A DNA stretch of 64,000 nucleotides from JAFGJU01 sp964570935 (GTDB taxonomy: Bacteria > Eisenbacteria > RBG-16-71-46 > JAFGJU01): NCBI GenBank assembly GCA_964570935.1, contig CAZMZP010000003.1, forward strand, positions 4,824-68,823. The letters are read 5' to 3'. Of the stretch, positions 34,728-43,728 are shown piece by piece. Made by a program: the position numbers and the translations under genes. Under the pieces are notes generated by a model that was given only the letters and a program-made list of their open reading frames with translations, searched no databases and was not told where the DNA came from. Every line of letters starts with the position of its first letter. Position 1 is the first letter of the stretch.

Positions 34728-34812
34728 GACTTCCGATCGGTCGTCCAGCGCCAGACGGCACCACCTTTCCCGGGTTCCTGACGGCGGCGCCCGGAGCGGG
34801 CGCCCGGCGCCG

Positions 34813-36372
34813 TCACCTCGGCCGGAGCGTCACGCACGGAAGTATCATCTCGTCGAGCGAGATGCCGCCGTGCTGGAAACTCCCCTTGTACTGCCTCTCG
34901 TATTCGTGGAACTTCGTCGGATAGACGAAATAGAAATCCTCTTTGGCGAAGATGTAATTCTTGTTGATGCCGTTGCGGGGAAGCATGAAACGCCGCGGCT
35001 CCCTGACGCGAATGGCCTGTCTCTGGTCGCAGACCAGGTTGTTTCCGAATTTATATCTCAAGTTGGTGGAGGCCTCCCTGTCGCCGTAGACGAGGGCGGC
35101 CCGCTTGCCCAGAATCGAGCCGTGGTCGCTCGTCAACACGACGACCGCGTCATGCTGCGCCATGACGCGGAGTATCTCGAACAGCACGGAGTGACTGAAC
35201 CACGCGCGCATCAGAGAGCGGAAGGCGGATTCGTTCGGGGCCAGCTCCTGGAGTATCTCGGACTCCGAACGGCCGTGGGCGAGGATGTCCAGGAAGTTGA
35301 ACACGAAGGCCGCGAAGGAGGTCGAGAGATACGAGGAAACCTGGTGCCTGACCGCGTTGGCCTCCTCGGGGTTGTAGATCTTCACGTACTTCGCGGCTGG
35401 GTTCAGCTTTATGCCCTCGCGTTCGAGCTGCGCCTCCATCAGGTTTCTCTCGAAACGGTTCTTGCTGATGTCCTCCGTGACGTTCTCCTGCCAGTACTTG
35501 GGAAACTTCTCGGCGATCTCCACCGGGTAGAGCCCGCTGAACACGGCGTTTCTGGAGTAGGGCGTCGCCGTGGGGAGTATGGAATAGTAGTAGTCCCTCG
35601 ACACCGTGAAGTAGGGCTCGAGAAGCGGCTCGACCTTGAGCCACTGGTCCAGCCGCATGCAGTCTATGACTATGAAGTAGACCTTGCGACCCTCCGCCAG
35701 GTGCGGAAACACGAACTTCTTCATCACCTGCGGAGACAGCACCGGCCCTTCCACGCCCGAGAGCCACTTCACGTAGTTGGACTCGATGAACTGGCCGAAC
35801 TCCACGTTCGCCTCTTTCCTCTGGTCCGAGTGCGAGTCCCTCAGCGCCGAGTCTTCGCTCTCGTCCAGCCTGACGTCCCAGGCCGACAGGGCGGTGTGCA
35901 GCTTCACCCAGCCCTCCCAGTCCAGGCCGGCCGCGCGGATGTTCTGGGCCTGCCTGAACTCGACCACGTACTCCCTGGTGAGCTGGTCCTCCACAAGCCG
36001 CCTGGATTCGAGCACCTGCTTGCAGGCCGTGAGTATCTGGGTCGGGTTGACCGGTTTTATGAGGTAGTGGGCGATTCTCTTGCCGATCGCCTCCTCCATC
36101 AGCTCTTCTTCTTCGCTCTTGGTGATCATGATGACGGGCACGCCCGGGTCGATGTCCTGTATGCGTTTCAGGGTCTCCAGCCCGCCCATCCCCGGCATCA
36201 TCTCGTCGAGCAGAACCACGTCGAACTTGTCGCGGCTCACCAGGGAGACTGCGTCCTCGCCGTTCGACACCGGCGTGACTGAGTAACCCTTGCCCTCCAG
36301 GAAGAGGATGTGAGGCCTCAACAGGTCGATCTCGTCGTCCACCCAGAGCAGTTTTCGCTTTTCGGTCGCCAA
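34813..36372 (-). CDS. porX: PorX-like response regulator with a PglZ domain
   Basis: A 519-residue two-domain regulator. Residues 1-125 form a receiver (LLWVDDEIDLL acidic pair, phospho-acceptor Asp in VVLLDEMMPGMGG, Lys in LIKPVNP). The rest, after a helical linker, is a PglZ alkaline-phosphatase-like domain (VIDCMRLDQW, PTATPYSRNAVFSGLYP, LTSDHGS). This is the architecture of PorX, the regulator of type IX secretion in Bacteroidetes, which acts as an oligonucleotide phosphodiesterase. TTG start at 36372 after GAGG. A sensor kinase gene lies immediately upstream. Two sorting-tail sequences (11.2 and 15.4 kb) give it a plausible cargo system here. Confidence 0.9.
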   Translation of the reverse strand: MATEKRKLLWVDDEIDLLRPHILFLEGKGYSVTPVSNGEDAVSLVSRDKFDVVLLDEMMPGMGGLETLKRIQDIDPGVPVIMITKSEEEELMEEAIGKRIAHYLIKPVNPTQILTACKQVLESRRLVEDQLTREYVVEFRQAQNIRAAGLDWEGWVKLHTALSAWDVRLDESEDSALRDSHSDQRKEANVEFGQFIESNYVKWLSGVEGPVLSPQVMKKFVFPHLAEGRKVYFIVIDCMRLDQWLKVEPLLEPYFTVSRDYYYSILPTATPYSRNAVFSGLYPVEIAEKFPKYWQENVTEDISKNRFERNLMEAQLEREGIKLNPAAKYVKIYNPEEANAVRHQVSSYLSTSFAAFVFNFLDILAHGRSESEILQELAPNESAFRSLMRAWFSHSVLFEILRVMAQHDAVVVLTSDHGSILGKRAALVYGDREASTNLRYKFGNNLVCDQRQAIRVREPRRFMLPRNGINKNYIFAKEDFYFVYPTKFHEYERQYKGSFQHGGISLDEMILPCVTLRPR

Positions 36373-36430
36373 CGCGTCATCCTCGGTCTTGGTGATACGG
36401 CCGCGGCCGGCGGACCTCGTCCGCTCCCCG

Positions 36431-37720
36431 CTAAACGGGGAACGAGATCACAATGACGGTGCCCTTGCCCGGCTCGGAGGACCTTATCCTGATCTTGCCG
36501 CCGTGTGTCTCCTCCACGATCCTCTGCGTGAGCGTAAGGCCGAGCCCCCAGCCTCGCTTCTTGGTCGTGAACCCCGGCACGAATGCCTGCTTCTGCTCGG
36601 ACGGCGTCATGCCCCTGCCGTTGTCCGTAACGATCAGCTCGACGGTCTCCTCGTCCGGGTTCCTTCTGACCTCTACCCCTATCACACCGCTCCTCCCCTC
36701 GGCCGCGTCCACCGCGTTCCTCAGGACGTTTTCCACGGCCCACTCCATCAGCTCCGCGTTTATGTTCAGGAACGGCACGGATTCATACGTTTCTGTGATC
36801 TGAAGCTGGCGGCCCAGCTTGGGGAGTCTTTTCCTGAAATACTCCGCCACTCCCCTGACCAGCGGGACGACGTCCTGGAACTGGAGCTTGGGCATCGAGC
36901 CGATGCTGCTGAACCGGCAGGCGACTTTTTGCAGGCGTTCCACGTCGCCCTCCATTTCTTCAACGAACTGGCCGAACAGCGGCTTCTCTATCTCAACGAC
37001 TGCCTCGTTCCCGGGCACCTTCCTCTGCTTGTCCTTCACGACTTCCAGCCAGCCCAGCAAGGAAGAGATGGGCGTCCCCAGCTGGTGAGCGGTCTCCTTG
37101 GCCATGCCCACCCAGATGTATCTCTGCTCTCCCACTTTTATGCTCTTGAACCCCATGTAACCCAGACCCATGAACAGGAAGACGGCGGCCAGCTCTATGA
37201 TGGGAACCCAGCGCATCTCGTTAACGATGCCGCTTTCTCCGTAGTGGACGTACCCCACGACGCGCATCTCGCCCGGCGGGATGAGCGGCAGCGGCGGGTT
37301 CTTCTTGTCCAGCCGCTCCACGATCCCCACGATCTCTTTCAGCGGCCCGGTTGGCGGGTCCTTCGGGTCCATCAGGGCGGACTCCGCGTCCGAGACGGCG
37401 TCCACGCTTATGCCGATCCCGGCCCAGGCGTAAGGCCTGCCGTCCAGGTCCGTGACGACCACGGGGAAGTTCACCTTCGCCAGGACTTCTTTGTAGATGG
37501 GGGCGATGTCCTGGTTTTGGGAGGCCGGAATCGCGGCCACCGCGAAGAAATGGGCCAGGATCCCGGAGAGCGTGTTGGCCTGCTCGTCCAGCTTGTGGAC
37601 CATCCTGTTGGTGAAGATGAAGACCAGCGCTACGAGAAGGCTGCTTCCCAGGAAAACGTATCCCCTGAGAAGCTGCGTACTGCTGACCTTCTGCTCTGGG
37701 GTCTTAGCCAATGGGATCAC
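36431..37720 (-). CDS. Sensor histidine kinase (PorY-like partner)
   Basis: A 429-residue membrane kinase. Transmembrane segments at about residues 20-45 (YVFLGSSLLVALVFIFTN) and 175-195 (IIELAAVFLFMGLGYMGF) flank an extracytoplasmic sensor domain of about 130 residues. The H-box is GMAKETAHQLGTPISSLLGW, the Bacteroidetes-type form, followed by N-box NVLRNAVDAAEG and G-boxes DNGRGM and GWGLGLTLT. It lies directly upstream of the PorX-like gene on the same strand, so it is the likely phospho-donor. PorY identity is inferred from pairing. Confidence 0.85.
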   Translation of the reverse strand: MIPLAKTPEQKVSSTQLLRGYVFLGSSLLVALVFIFTNRMVHKLDEQANTLSGILAHFFAVAAIPASQNQDIAPIYKEVLAKVNFPVVVTDLDGRPYAWAGIGISVDAVSDAESALMDPKDPPTGPLKEIVGIVERLDKKNPPLPLIPPGEMRVVGYVHYGESGIVNEMRWVPIIELAAVFLFMGLGYMGFKSIKVGEQRYIWVGMAKETAHQLGTPISSLLGWLEVVKDKQRKVPGNEAVVEIEKPLFGQFVEEMEGDVERLQKVACRFSSIGSMPKLQFQDVVPLVRGVAEYFRKRLPKLGRQLQITETYESVPFLNINAELMEWAVENVLRNAVDAAEGRSGVIGVEVRRNPDEETVELIVTDNGRGMTPSEQKQAFVPGFTTKKRGWGLGLTLTQRIVEETHGGKIRIRSSEPGKGTVIVISFPV

Positions 37721-37757
37721 CGCCCTTGAGCCGGCCGGACGCGAGAGTGACGGCGCC

Positions 37758-39029
37758 TCAGGAGATTTCCTCGAGGCCGTCCATGTAGGGCACCAGCACC
37801 TCGGGGATCCGCACGGTGCCCAGCGGCGTCTGGTAGTTTTCGAGTATGCCGATGAGCGTCCTCGGAAGAGCCAGACCGGAACCGTTCAGTGTGTGCACGA
37901 ACTCCGGCTTCCTGGTCTTCGCCGGCCTGTACTTGATGCCGATTCTCCGGGCCTGGAAGCTCTCGAAGTTGCTGCACGACGAAACCTCGAGCCACCTCTC
38001 CTCGGCCGGCGCCCACACTTCCAGGTCGTAACACTTGGCCGCGGCGAAGCTCAAGTCGCCGGAGCAGAGGAGCACGACTCTGTAAGTCAGCCCGAGGAGC
38101 CGCAGGATCTTCTCCGCGCAGTCGCGCAGACTCTCCAGCTCGTCGTAGGACGTCTCCGGAGCCACGAATTTCACCATCTCCACCTTGTCGAACTGGTGCA
38201 CCCTGACGATGCCGCGGGTGTCCTTGCCGTAGGAACCGGCCTCGCGCCTGAAGCTGGGACAGTATCCCACCAGCTTGACGGGCAGCGCCGATTCCTCCAG
38301 GGTCTCGCCTCTGTATATGTTTGTGATGGGCACCTCGGCAGTCGGGTTCAGGAACACGTCGTCTTTTTCGCAAAAGTACATGTCCTCTTCCAGCTTGGGG
38401 AGCTGGCCCGTCCCGAAAAGACACTCCCTCTTCACCAGCACCGGCGGCCAGACTTCGGTGTAGCCGTGCGAGTTGGTGTGCGTGTCGAGCATCAGCTTTA
38501 TGAGAGCCCTCTCCAGTTTCGCGCCCGGCCCCTTGAGCAGGATGAAGCCGGAGCCGCCTATCTTGGAGGCACGCTGCAGGTCCAGGATGCCCAGCGATTC
38601 GCCGATCTGCCAGTGAGGGAGAGGCTTGAAGCCCAGTTTGGGCGGCTCGCCGCTGCGCCGCACTTCGACATTCGCGGAGGGATCGTGGCCCACCGGAACG
38701 GACGAATGCGGCACGTTCGGAATCCTGGCCTCCGCGGTTTCCAGTTCCGCCTCCAGCTTCGCCACTTCACCGTCCAGCATCGCCATCCGCGCCGACAGAG
38801 TCTTCACCTCTTCGAGCAGCGCGCCGGCGTCGCGGCCTTCCTTCTTGAGGCCGCCGATCTCCTCCGAGAGACGGTTCTTCCGGTGCTTGAGCCCGTCCGT
38901 TTCGGTCACGAGCTCGCGCCACCGCGCGTCCAGCTCCAGGAACCCGTCCAGGTCAAACTTGTCGCCCTTGTCCGCTATCGCCCGCCTTACGTCGTCGGGC
39001 CTGGTGCGAATGTACTTTCTGTCCAGCAC
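37758..39029 (-). CDS. serS: Seryl-tRNA synthetase
   Basis: Class II aminoacyl-tRNA synthetase charging tRNA-Ser and tRNA-Sec, 423 residues. The N-terminal coiled-coil arm (about residues 30-105) is followed by motif 1, motif 2 (SFRREAGSYGKDTRGIVRVHQF) and motif 3 (LNGSGLALPRTLIGILENYQ). EVSSCSNFESFQARR is the serine-site block. GTG start at 39029 preceded by GGAGGATGACCCGCAA. It follows the HemC-like gene by 22 bases. Confidence 0.95.
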   Translation of the reverse strand: MLDRKYIRTRPDDVRRAIADKGDKFDLDGFLELDARWRELVTETDGLKHRKNRLSEEIGGLKKEGRDAGALLEEVKTLSARMAMLDGEVAKLEAELETAEARIPNVPHSSVPVGHDPSANVEVRRSGEPPKLGFKPLPHWQIGESLGILDLQRASKIGGSGFILLKGPGAKLERALIKLMLDTHTNSHGYTEVWPPVLVKRECLFGTGQLPKLEEDMYFCEKDDVFLNPTAEVPITNIYRGETLEESALPVKLVGYCPSFRREAGSYGKDTRGIVRVHQFDKVEMVKFVAPETSYDELESLRDCAEKILRLLGLTYRVVLLCSGDLSFAAAKCYDLEVWAPAEERWLEVSSCSNFESFQARRIGIKYRPAKTRKPEFVHTLNGSGLALPRTLIGILENYQTPLGTVRIPEVLVPYMDGLEEIS

Positions 39030-39051
39030 TTGCGGGTCATCCTCCGTGGAA

Positions 39052-39975
39052 TCAGTCGGCTTCCAGAGCGTCCACGATGGCCTGGCCGCCCTCGTCCAGT
39101 ATTCTCTTGGCCAGCTTGGCGCCTATCGCCACTTCCTCTCCAAGCTCGCCTGTTTCCACGTCTTTGAAAAGGCACTTGCCGTCTGGGCTCGCGATGAACG
39201 CCTCCACCACGAGCTCGTTCCCGTTCGTCCTGCCCAACGCGCCGCAGGGCAGGAGACCCGACGCGCCCACGGCCCTCAGGAACGAGAGCTCGGCGTTGAT
39301 CTCCGCCCTGGACACCGCGTCGTCCAGGTGCTTCACCAGCTTCAGAGTCTCCTTCTCCGCCCGTCTCACTTCGAGGCAAAGGGAGCCCTGGCCCACGGCA
39401 GGCAGACACAACGCCGTCGTGAAAATCTCAGTCACCTTGTCCTGCCAGCCCATGCTCTCGGCGTCCGCGGCCGAGATGACCACGCCGTCAAACACTCCGG
39501 CGGCCATTCTCTTTATCTGAGTCTCGACCGTTACGTCCGTCCACACCACGTCCAGGTCCGAACGATAGTGCAGGAGCTGGGCCTTAACCCTGAGACTGGA
39601 AGTGGCCACGCGCGCGCCCGAGTCCAGGTCGTCCAGTATGCGGTCCCTGAGACAGATGAGCGCGTCGAACGGCGTGATCCTCTTCGTGACCGCGCCGATC
39701 TGTATCTCCTTCGGGAGCTGCGGCGTGACGTCGGTCATGCTGGACAGGGCCACGTCTATCTTGCGCGCGACGAGCGCCTTCTCCAGCTCGTTCAGGTCGG
39801 CCGCGTTCTCTCTCCCCCTGTAATCAACCTTGTGCTCCTTCTTCACGGGAACGACGACCAGCTGCGTCTTGACGCCCGCGCTCGAGCACGCCAGCGCCGC
39901 ATTTACGTTCTCGCCGTTGAGAGCTTCCAGCTTGCTCGACCCGATGCCGATTCTTATCGAGCGTGAAGTGCGCAT
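39052..39975 (-). CDS. HemC-family protein lacking the catalytic residues (pseudoenzyme candidate)
   Basis: Clearly homologous to porphobilinogen deaminase along its 307 residues (TSSLR, LPAVGQGSL, AEL.FLRAVG), but the functional residues are gone. The HSMKDV motif is SSMTDV (catalytic Lys to Thr, residue 81), SLRR is SLRV, the two later substrate arginines fall in VWTDVTVETQ, and the N-terminal R of ATRxS is Gly. The dipyrromethane-binding GGCQVPIG is GASGLLPCG, with Ser at the Cys position and a displaced Cys244. ATG at 39975 is chosen (GGAG eight bases upstream) over the TTG at 40005. It precedes serS. Function unknown; a tetrapyrrole-binding or regulatory role is possible but not shown. 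Confidence 0.8.
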   Translation of the reverse strand: MRTSRSIRIGIGSSKLEALNGENVNAALACSSAGVKTQLVVVPVKKEHKVDYRGRENAADLNELEKALVARKIDVALSSMTDVTPQLPKEIQIGAVTKRITPFDALICLRDRILDDLDSGARVATSSLRVKAQLLHYRSDLDVVWTDVTVETQIKRMAAGVFDGVVISAADAESMGWQDKVTEIFTTALCLPAVGQGSLCLEVRRAEKETLKLVKHLDDAVSRAEINAELSFLRAVGASGLLPCGALGRTNGNELVVEAFIASPDGKCLFKDVETGELGEEVAIGAKLAKRILDEGGQAIVDALEAD

Positions 39976-40067
39976 GTTAGTTGCTCCGTTTGCAGGCAGT
40001 GTCAAGGATTCGGACCCCGGCGCGGGCCGGAGCCCGGGACCTCCGGCAGGAGACCCAAACTGAAGTC

Positions 40068-40096
40068 AAGCTAGCACAACACCATGTGTCAGTCAA
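40068..40096 (-). promoter_or_regulatory. Possible promoter of the hemC-like/serS unit
   Basis: On the minus strand TTGACT (plus 40091-40096) and TAGCTT (plus 40068-40073) are 17 bases apart, with an upstream TGC extending the -10. It lies about 90 bases before the HemC-like start. Confidence 0.35.
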
Positions 40097-40116
40097 TCCC
40101 CGGAGGCTCACGGGGC

Positions 40117-41124
40117 TCAGACCGTGACGCGGTCCTTCGGTCTGTACAGTCCTAGGCCCAGCAGCAGAAGCAGCGCGGCCAGCACGACGACGACCGCGAG
40201 AGAGAAGACCGGATCCCCGACGCGCCGCATGAGGAGTCCCGAGGCGCCTAGCGCGAGGCAGACGAGGTAGATGACCACGGCGGTCTTGCGGGTGGAAGCG
40301 AGGCGGGCGGCCAGCCGGTGGGACGTGTGGTCCTTGCCTCCCTGGTAAATCCTCCGATGCTCTTTCATTCTCACGAGTGTCACGAAGCTGATGTCGAAGA
40401 CCGGGTAACCAAGCACGACGACCGCCGCTGCGACGGACTCGAAGTCCGCGCTGCCTGCCGCCGCGACGGACAACGCCGCCAGAAGATAGCCCAACGGCAG
40501 GCTCCCGGCGTCACCCAGGAAAATGCCGGCCGGCGAGAAATTGTATTTCAGGAACCCGAGCGATGCTCCGAGGAGAGAGGCGGCCAGGATTACGCCGGCC
40601 CAGTGCTGTTCAGCGAAAAGAAGAAGCAAAAACGCCAGCGACGCGACCGCGGCGACCCCGCCCGCAACGCCGTCCATGTTATCCAGGAAATTGGTGGCGT
40701 TCATGATGGCCACCACCCAGACGACGGCCAGCGGGAAGAAGAAATCCCCGCGCGTCCAGCCTGCCGCGTAGCATCCCCAGACGAGAAGGACCGCGCAGAG
40801 AGCCTGGGCGCCCAGCTTCAGCTTCGCGGACATTCCCTTCCTGTCGTCGTAGAGTCCCAGGCCGAAAGACGCCAGAAACCCCAGGATGACCAGGAGCTCC
40901 GGGAACGTCGTCTCGAGTCCGGAGGCAATGTGCGTGACTGTCCAGGCGAGCACGACCGAAGTCACGACGGCCACTCCGCCGAGAAGCGGGACCGTCGAGC
41001 TGTGGAACCTCTTCCCGTCGGGCACGTCCACGAACGAGACCCGCAGGGCGAGCGTTCTCACCAGCGGAGTCAGTGCGAGGGAAAGAACGAGTGCAACGGG
41101 AAAAGCAATAAGGAAGGTCATCAC
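40117..41124 (-). CDS. WecA/TagO-type undecaprenyl-phosphate sugar-1-phosphate transferase
   Basis: A 335-residue polytopic membrane enzyme (about 10-11 hydrophobic segments) that starts glycan assembly by moving a HexNAc-1-phosphate to undecaprenyl phosphate. The DD of GLGLYDDRKG, NFLDNMDGVAGG, GIFLGDAGSLPLGY and GGKDHTSHRL are the family signatures. It is the last gene of the polysaccharide cluster in transcription order. The sugar specificity (GlcNAc or another HexNAc) cannot be read from the sequence. Confidence 0.9.
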   Translation of the reverse strand: MMTFLIAFPVALVLSLALTPLVRTLALRVSFVDVPDGKRFHSSTVPLLGGVAVVTSVVLAWTVTHIASGLETTFPELLVILGFLASFGLGLYDDRKGMSAKLKLGAQALCAVLLVWGCYAAGWTRGDFFFPLAVVWVVAIMNATNFLDNMDGVAGGVAAVASLAFLLLLFAEQHWAGVILAASLLGASLGFLKYNFSPAGIFLGDAGSLPLGYLLAALSVAAAGSADFESVAAAVVVLGYPVFDISFVTLVRMKEHRRIYQGGKDHTSHRLAARLASTRKTAVVIYLVCLALGASGLLMRRVGDPVFSLAVVVVLAALLLLLGLGLYRPKDRVTV

Positions 41125-41193
41125 GCGTCAACCCAAACCAGGATCCGAAATGGGAGCCGACGGACAGCAGACTATGGAGGGGTCAGAGAAGTG

Positions 41194-42234
41194 TCAAGCC
41201 TTTTTGACCGATGCCGAGGCGAACATCGCGGAAGAGCTCGCGCACGGCAGGCCCTGAGGCGTGGCTATGTCGAGTCTCTCGCAGACGTCGTTGATGGTCA
41301 GCACCAGGAGCTCATCCAGAGACACCGTGGGCCTGTAGTCGACCAGGGACTGGATCTTCTTGAGGTCCGGCACCCGGCGCTTCATGTCCTCGAAGCCGCC
41401 TTCGTACGCCTTCTCGTATGGCACGTGTACTATCGGCGAGGAGCTCCGCGTGAGCTCCTTTATCTTCCTGGCGAGTCCTTCTATCGTGATCTCCTCGTCG
41501 GTGCCGATGTTGAACACCTGGCCCACCGCCTCCGGGTGTTCGGACAGCATCAGCACTCCGCTGACAATGTCCCCGACGTACGAGAAGCACCTCGACTGCT
41601 TTCCTGTTCCGTACACCGTCATGGGCTGACCCTTGAGCGCCTGGGTCACGAGACGGGGTACGACCATGCCGTAGTCGCCCGTCTGCCGAGGGCCGCAGCT
41701 GTTGAAGCATCTGACTATGACGGTAGGCAGGCTCCTCTCGCGCCAGTACGCGAAGGCCAGGAACTCGTCCACGGCCTTACCGGTCGCGTAACTCCACCTG
41801 GACACCGCAGTCGGCCCCAGGACACGGTCGTCACCCTCCTTGAGCGGCACGCCGTTGCCCTTGCCGTAAACTTCCGAACTGGAGAACAGCACGACTTTCT
41901 TCATCTCGGCGCAGGCCTCTTCGAGCACGACCTCCGCGCCCCTGATGTTGTTTATTAATGACTTGAGAGGATACTTGACGACGTAGGCCACGCCGACGGC
42001 CGCGGCAAGATGGAACACCATGTCGCACTGCGTCATCACTTCGGCGACCAGGTCCCTGTCCAGAACGGTCCCGTAGTGCCAGTGGAACATGGGGTTATCC
42101 ATGAGATGGGCTATGTTCTGCTCGCGCCCGGTAGAAAGATCGTCTATTACCCAGACCTCATCGCCCCTGCCCAGCAAAGCTTCAACGAGGTGCGACCCGA
42201 TGAATCCGGCACCGCCAGTCACGAGGACTTTCAT
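41194..42234 (-). CDS. NAD-dependent epimerase/dehydratase (UDP-sugar SDR)
   Basis: Extended short-chain dehydrogenase of 346 residues acting on a nucleotide sugar. The NAD motif TGGAGFIGSH opens the protein; catalytic Ser is in LFSSSEVYG, and Tyr/Lys in SRWSYATGK. The pattern (YVKYP, GPRQ, RCFSYVGD) is closest to UDP-glucuronate decarboxylase or GDP/UDP-sugar 4-epimerases. The final 25 residues are a non-conserved extension. It precedes the WecA-like gene. Confidence 0.85.
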   Translation of the reverse strand: MKVLVTGGAGFIGSHLVEALLGRGDEVWVIDDLSTGREQNIAHLMDNPMFHWHYGTVLDRDLVAEVMTQCDMVFHLAAAVGVAYVVKYPLKSLINNIRGAEVVLEEACAEMKKVVLFSSSEVYGKGNGVPLKEGDDRVLGPTAVSRWSYATGKAVDEFLAFAYWRERSLPTVIVRCFNSCGPRQTGDYGMVVPRLVTQALKGQPMTVYGTGKQSRCFSYVGDIVSGVLMLSEHPEAVGQVFNIGTDEEITIEGLARKIKELTRSSSPIVHVPYEKAYEGGFEDMKRRVPDLKKIQSLVDYRPTVSLDELLVLTINDVCERLDIATPQGLPCASSSAMFASASVKKA

Positions 42235-42630
42235 TTGAGGCCTACCTCCATGTACTTACGCAGAGAATACCAGGCGAGGAAGCCTGTGAGGGGGACAAAC
42301 CTTCGCCCGAAGACGACCAACGGTCAGCCGCCCTTGATGATTGCACCAAAGTACGTTAAGGTCACTATCTTGTCAAGGGTTTTTATACTTCTCTAGTGCG
42401 TTGGGATTTCCACTGTTAGCTGGTCGCAGCCCGGCGCCGGACGCACAGCACCAGGCGGATCATCCCGGCTGTCCAGACTGACATTTTCCGTGCCAAGACT
42501 AGAACGGCGCGGCCCGGCGGCCCACAGGCACGAAGCCCGGACCGTCGCGCCGCGCCGGAAGTGACTATCCAATCCGGCATCACCGGCGGCAAGTCAAGCG
42601 CCCAGTTCGCGTTCACCCTGCTTCTTACCC
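42235..42630. other. Gap inside the polysaccharide cluster
   Basis: A 396-base non-coding stretch between wecB and the epimerase gene, more AT-rich than the surrounding genes at 42340-42420. It contains the promoter at 42348-42376; the remainder shows no gene or convincing terminator. It probably separates the cluster into two transcription units. Confidence 0.5.
42348..42376 (-). promoter_or_regulatory. Promoter for the epimerase/WecA pair
   Basis: On the minus strand TTGACA (plus 42371-42376) and TACTTT (plus 42348-42353) are exactly 17 bases apart, about 110 bases before the epimerase ATG. The -35 is a perfect consensus match. Confidence 0.55.
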
Positions 42631-43719
42631 CTAACCCCCAACCACAAAACGCTCCAGCACCGTCACAATCCTTGCCGATGCGTCTCCCGCGCCAAACCTG
42701 TCTGTCCTGGCCGAAGCCGGCAGGAAGTTCGCCAGTGCATCCAGTGCCTTAGATACCTCCGTTCCCACGAGAAGGTTCCAGCCGTCCTCGACAGTCTCCA
42801 CCCATTCCGTCTCATTCCTGAGCGTGATGCAGGGCGTGCCCAGAATGTAGGCCTCTTTCTGCATGCCTCCCGAGTCTGTCAGGACGGCGCGGGCGTTCTT
42901 CTCCAGCTGGAGCATGTCCAGGTAGCCCAGGGGCGGAGCAAGCAGGACTCCCTTCGCCGAGGCCAGGCGCGCTTCCAGGCCGTGCGTCTTGAGCGCCTCC
43001 TTCGTGCGGGGATGCACCGGAAACACGACCATGAAGGGCGAGGAGCAGAGTATGTCGACTATCCTGGACAGGTTCTCCGGGTCGTCGGTGTTCCCCGCCC
43101 TGTGGACGGTGGCCACCACGAATTGCCTTGGCGCCAAACCCAGCTGGTCCATGAGCGAGGACCTTTGTTCGGCCTTGTCCGCGTGGTCCATCAGGGCGTC
43201 CACCATGACGTCGCCCACCAGGTGCACGCCGTTCTTGATTCCTTCCGCCGCGAGGTTCTTGACCGCCGTCGGCGTGGGAGCGAACAGCAGGGTCGAGACT
43301 CTGTCGGCCACCACTCGGTTCACCTCTTCCGGCATGGCCATGTCGAAGCTTCTGAGTCCCGCCTCCACGTGAGCCAGCGGCACGTTGAGCTTCGCCGCGG
43401 TCAGCGCGCCGGCCAGGGTCGAGTTGGTGTCGCCGTAAACGAGAACGAGCCCGGGTTTCTCGCGGACCAGGACTTCCTCCAGCCTCTCCATTACGGCGCC
43501 CGTCTGCGCCGCGTGGCTCCCGGAGCCCACGCCCAGCGAGAAGTCGGGCCTTGGAATTTCCATCTCGTCGAAGAAGACGTCCGACATGTCGGCGTCGTAG
43601 TGCTGTCCGGTGTGCACCAGGATTTCGTCGAACTTCGCCCTGAGGGCGCGTGTCACGGGCGAGGCTTTGATGAACTGTGGTCGCGCGCCGACCACGCTCA
43701 ATATCCTGAGTCTTCTCAT
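42631..43719 (-). CDS. wecB: UDP-N-acetylglucosamine 2-epimerase, copy 1
   Basis: Converts UDP-GlcNAc to UDP-ManNAc. 362 residues, GT-B-like fold: GARPQFIKASPV, HTGQHYDADMSDVFF, HVEAGLRSFDMAMPEEVNR, TVHRAGNTDDPE and the closing LTDSGGMQKEAYILG. It is followed 9 bases later in genomic order by the Gfo/Idh gene on the same strand. A second copy lies at 60207-61313, so the two may have different substrates. Confidence 0.93.
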   Translation of the reverse strand: MRRLRILSVVGARPQFIKASPVTRALRAKFDEILVHTGQHYDADMSDVFFDEMEIPRPDFSLGVGSGSHAAQTGAVMERLEEVLVREKPGLVLVYGDTNSTLAGALTAAKLNVPLAHVEAGLRSFDMAMPEEVNRVVADRVSTLLFAPTPTAVKNLAAEGIKNGVHLVGDVMVDALMDHADKAEQRSSLMDQLGLAPRQFVVATVHRAGNTDDPENLSRIVDILCSSPFMVVFPVHPRTKEALKTHGLEARLASAKGVLLAPPLGYLDMLQLEKNARAVLTDSGGMQKEAYILGTPCITLRNETEWVETVEDGWNLLVGTEVSKALDALANFLPASARTDRFGAGDASARIVTVLERFVVGG

Positions 43720-43728
43720 GCGGTCGCC

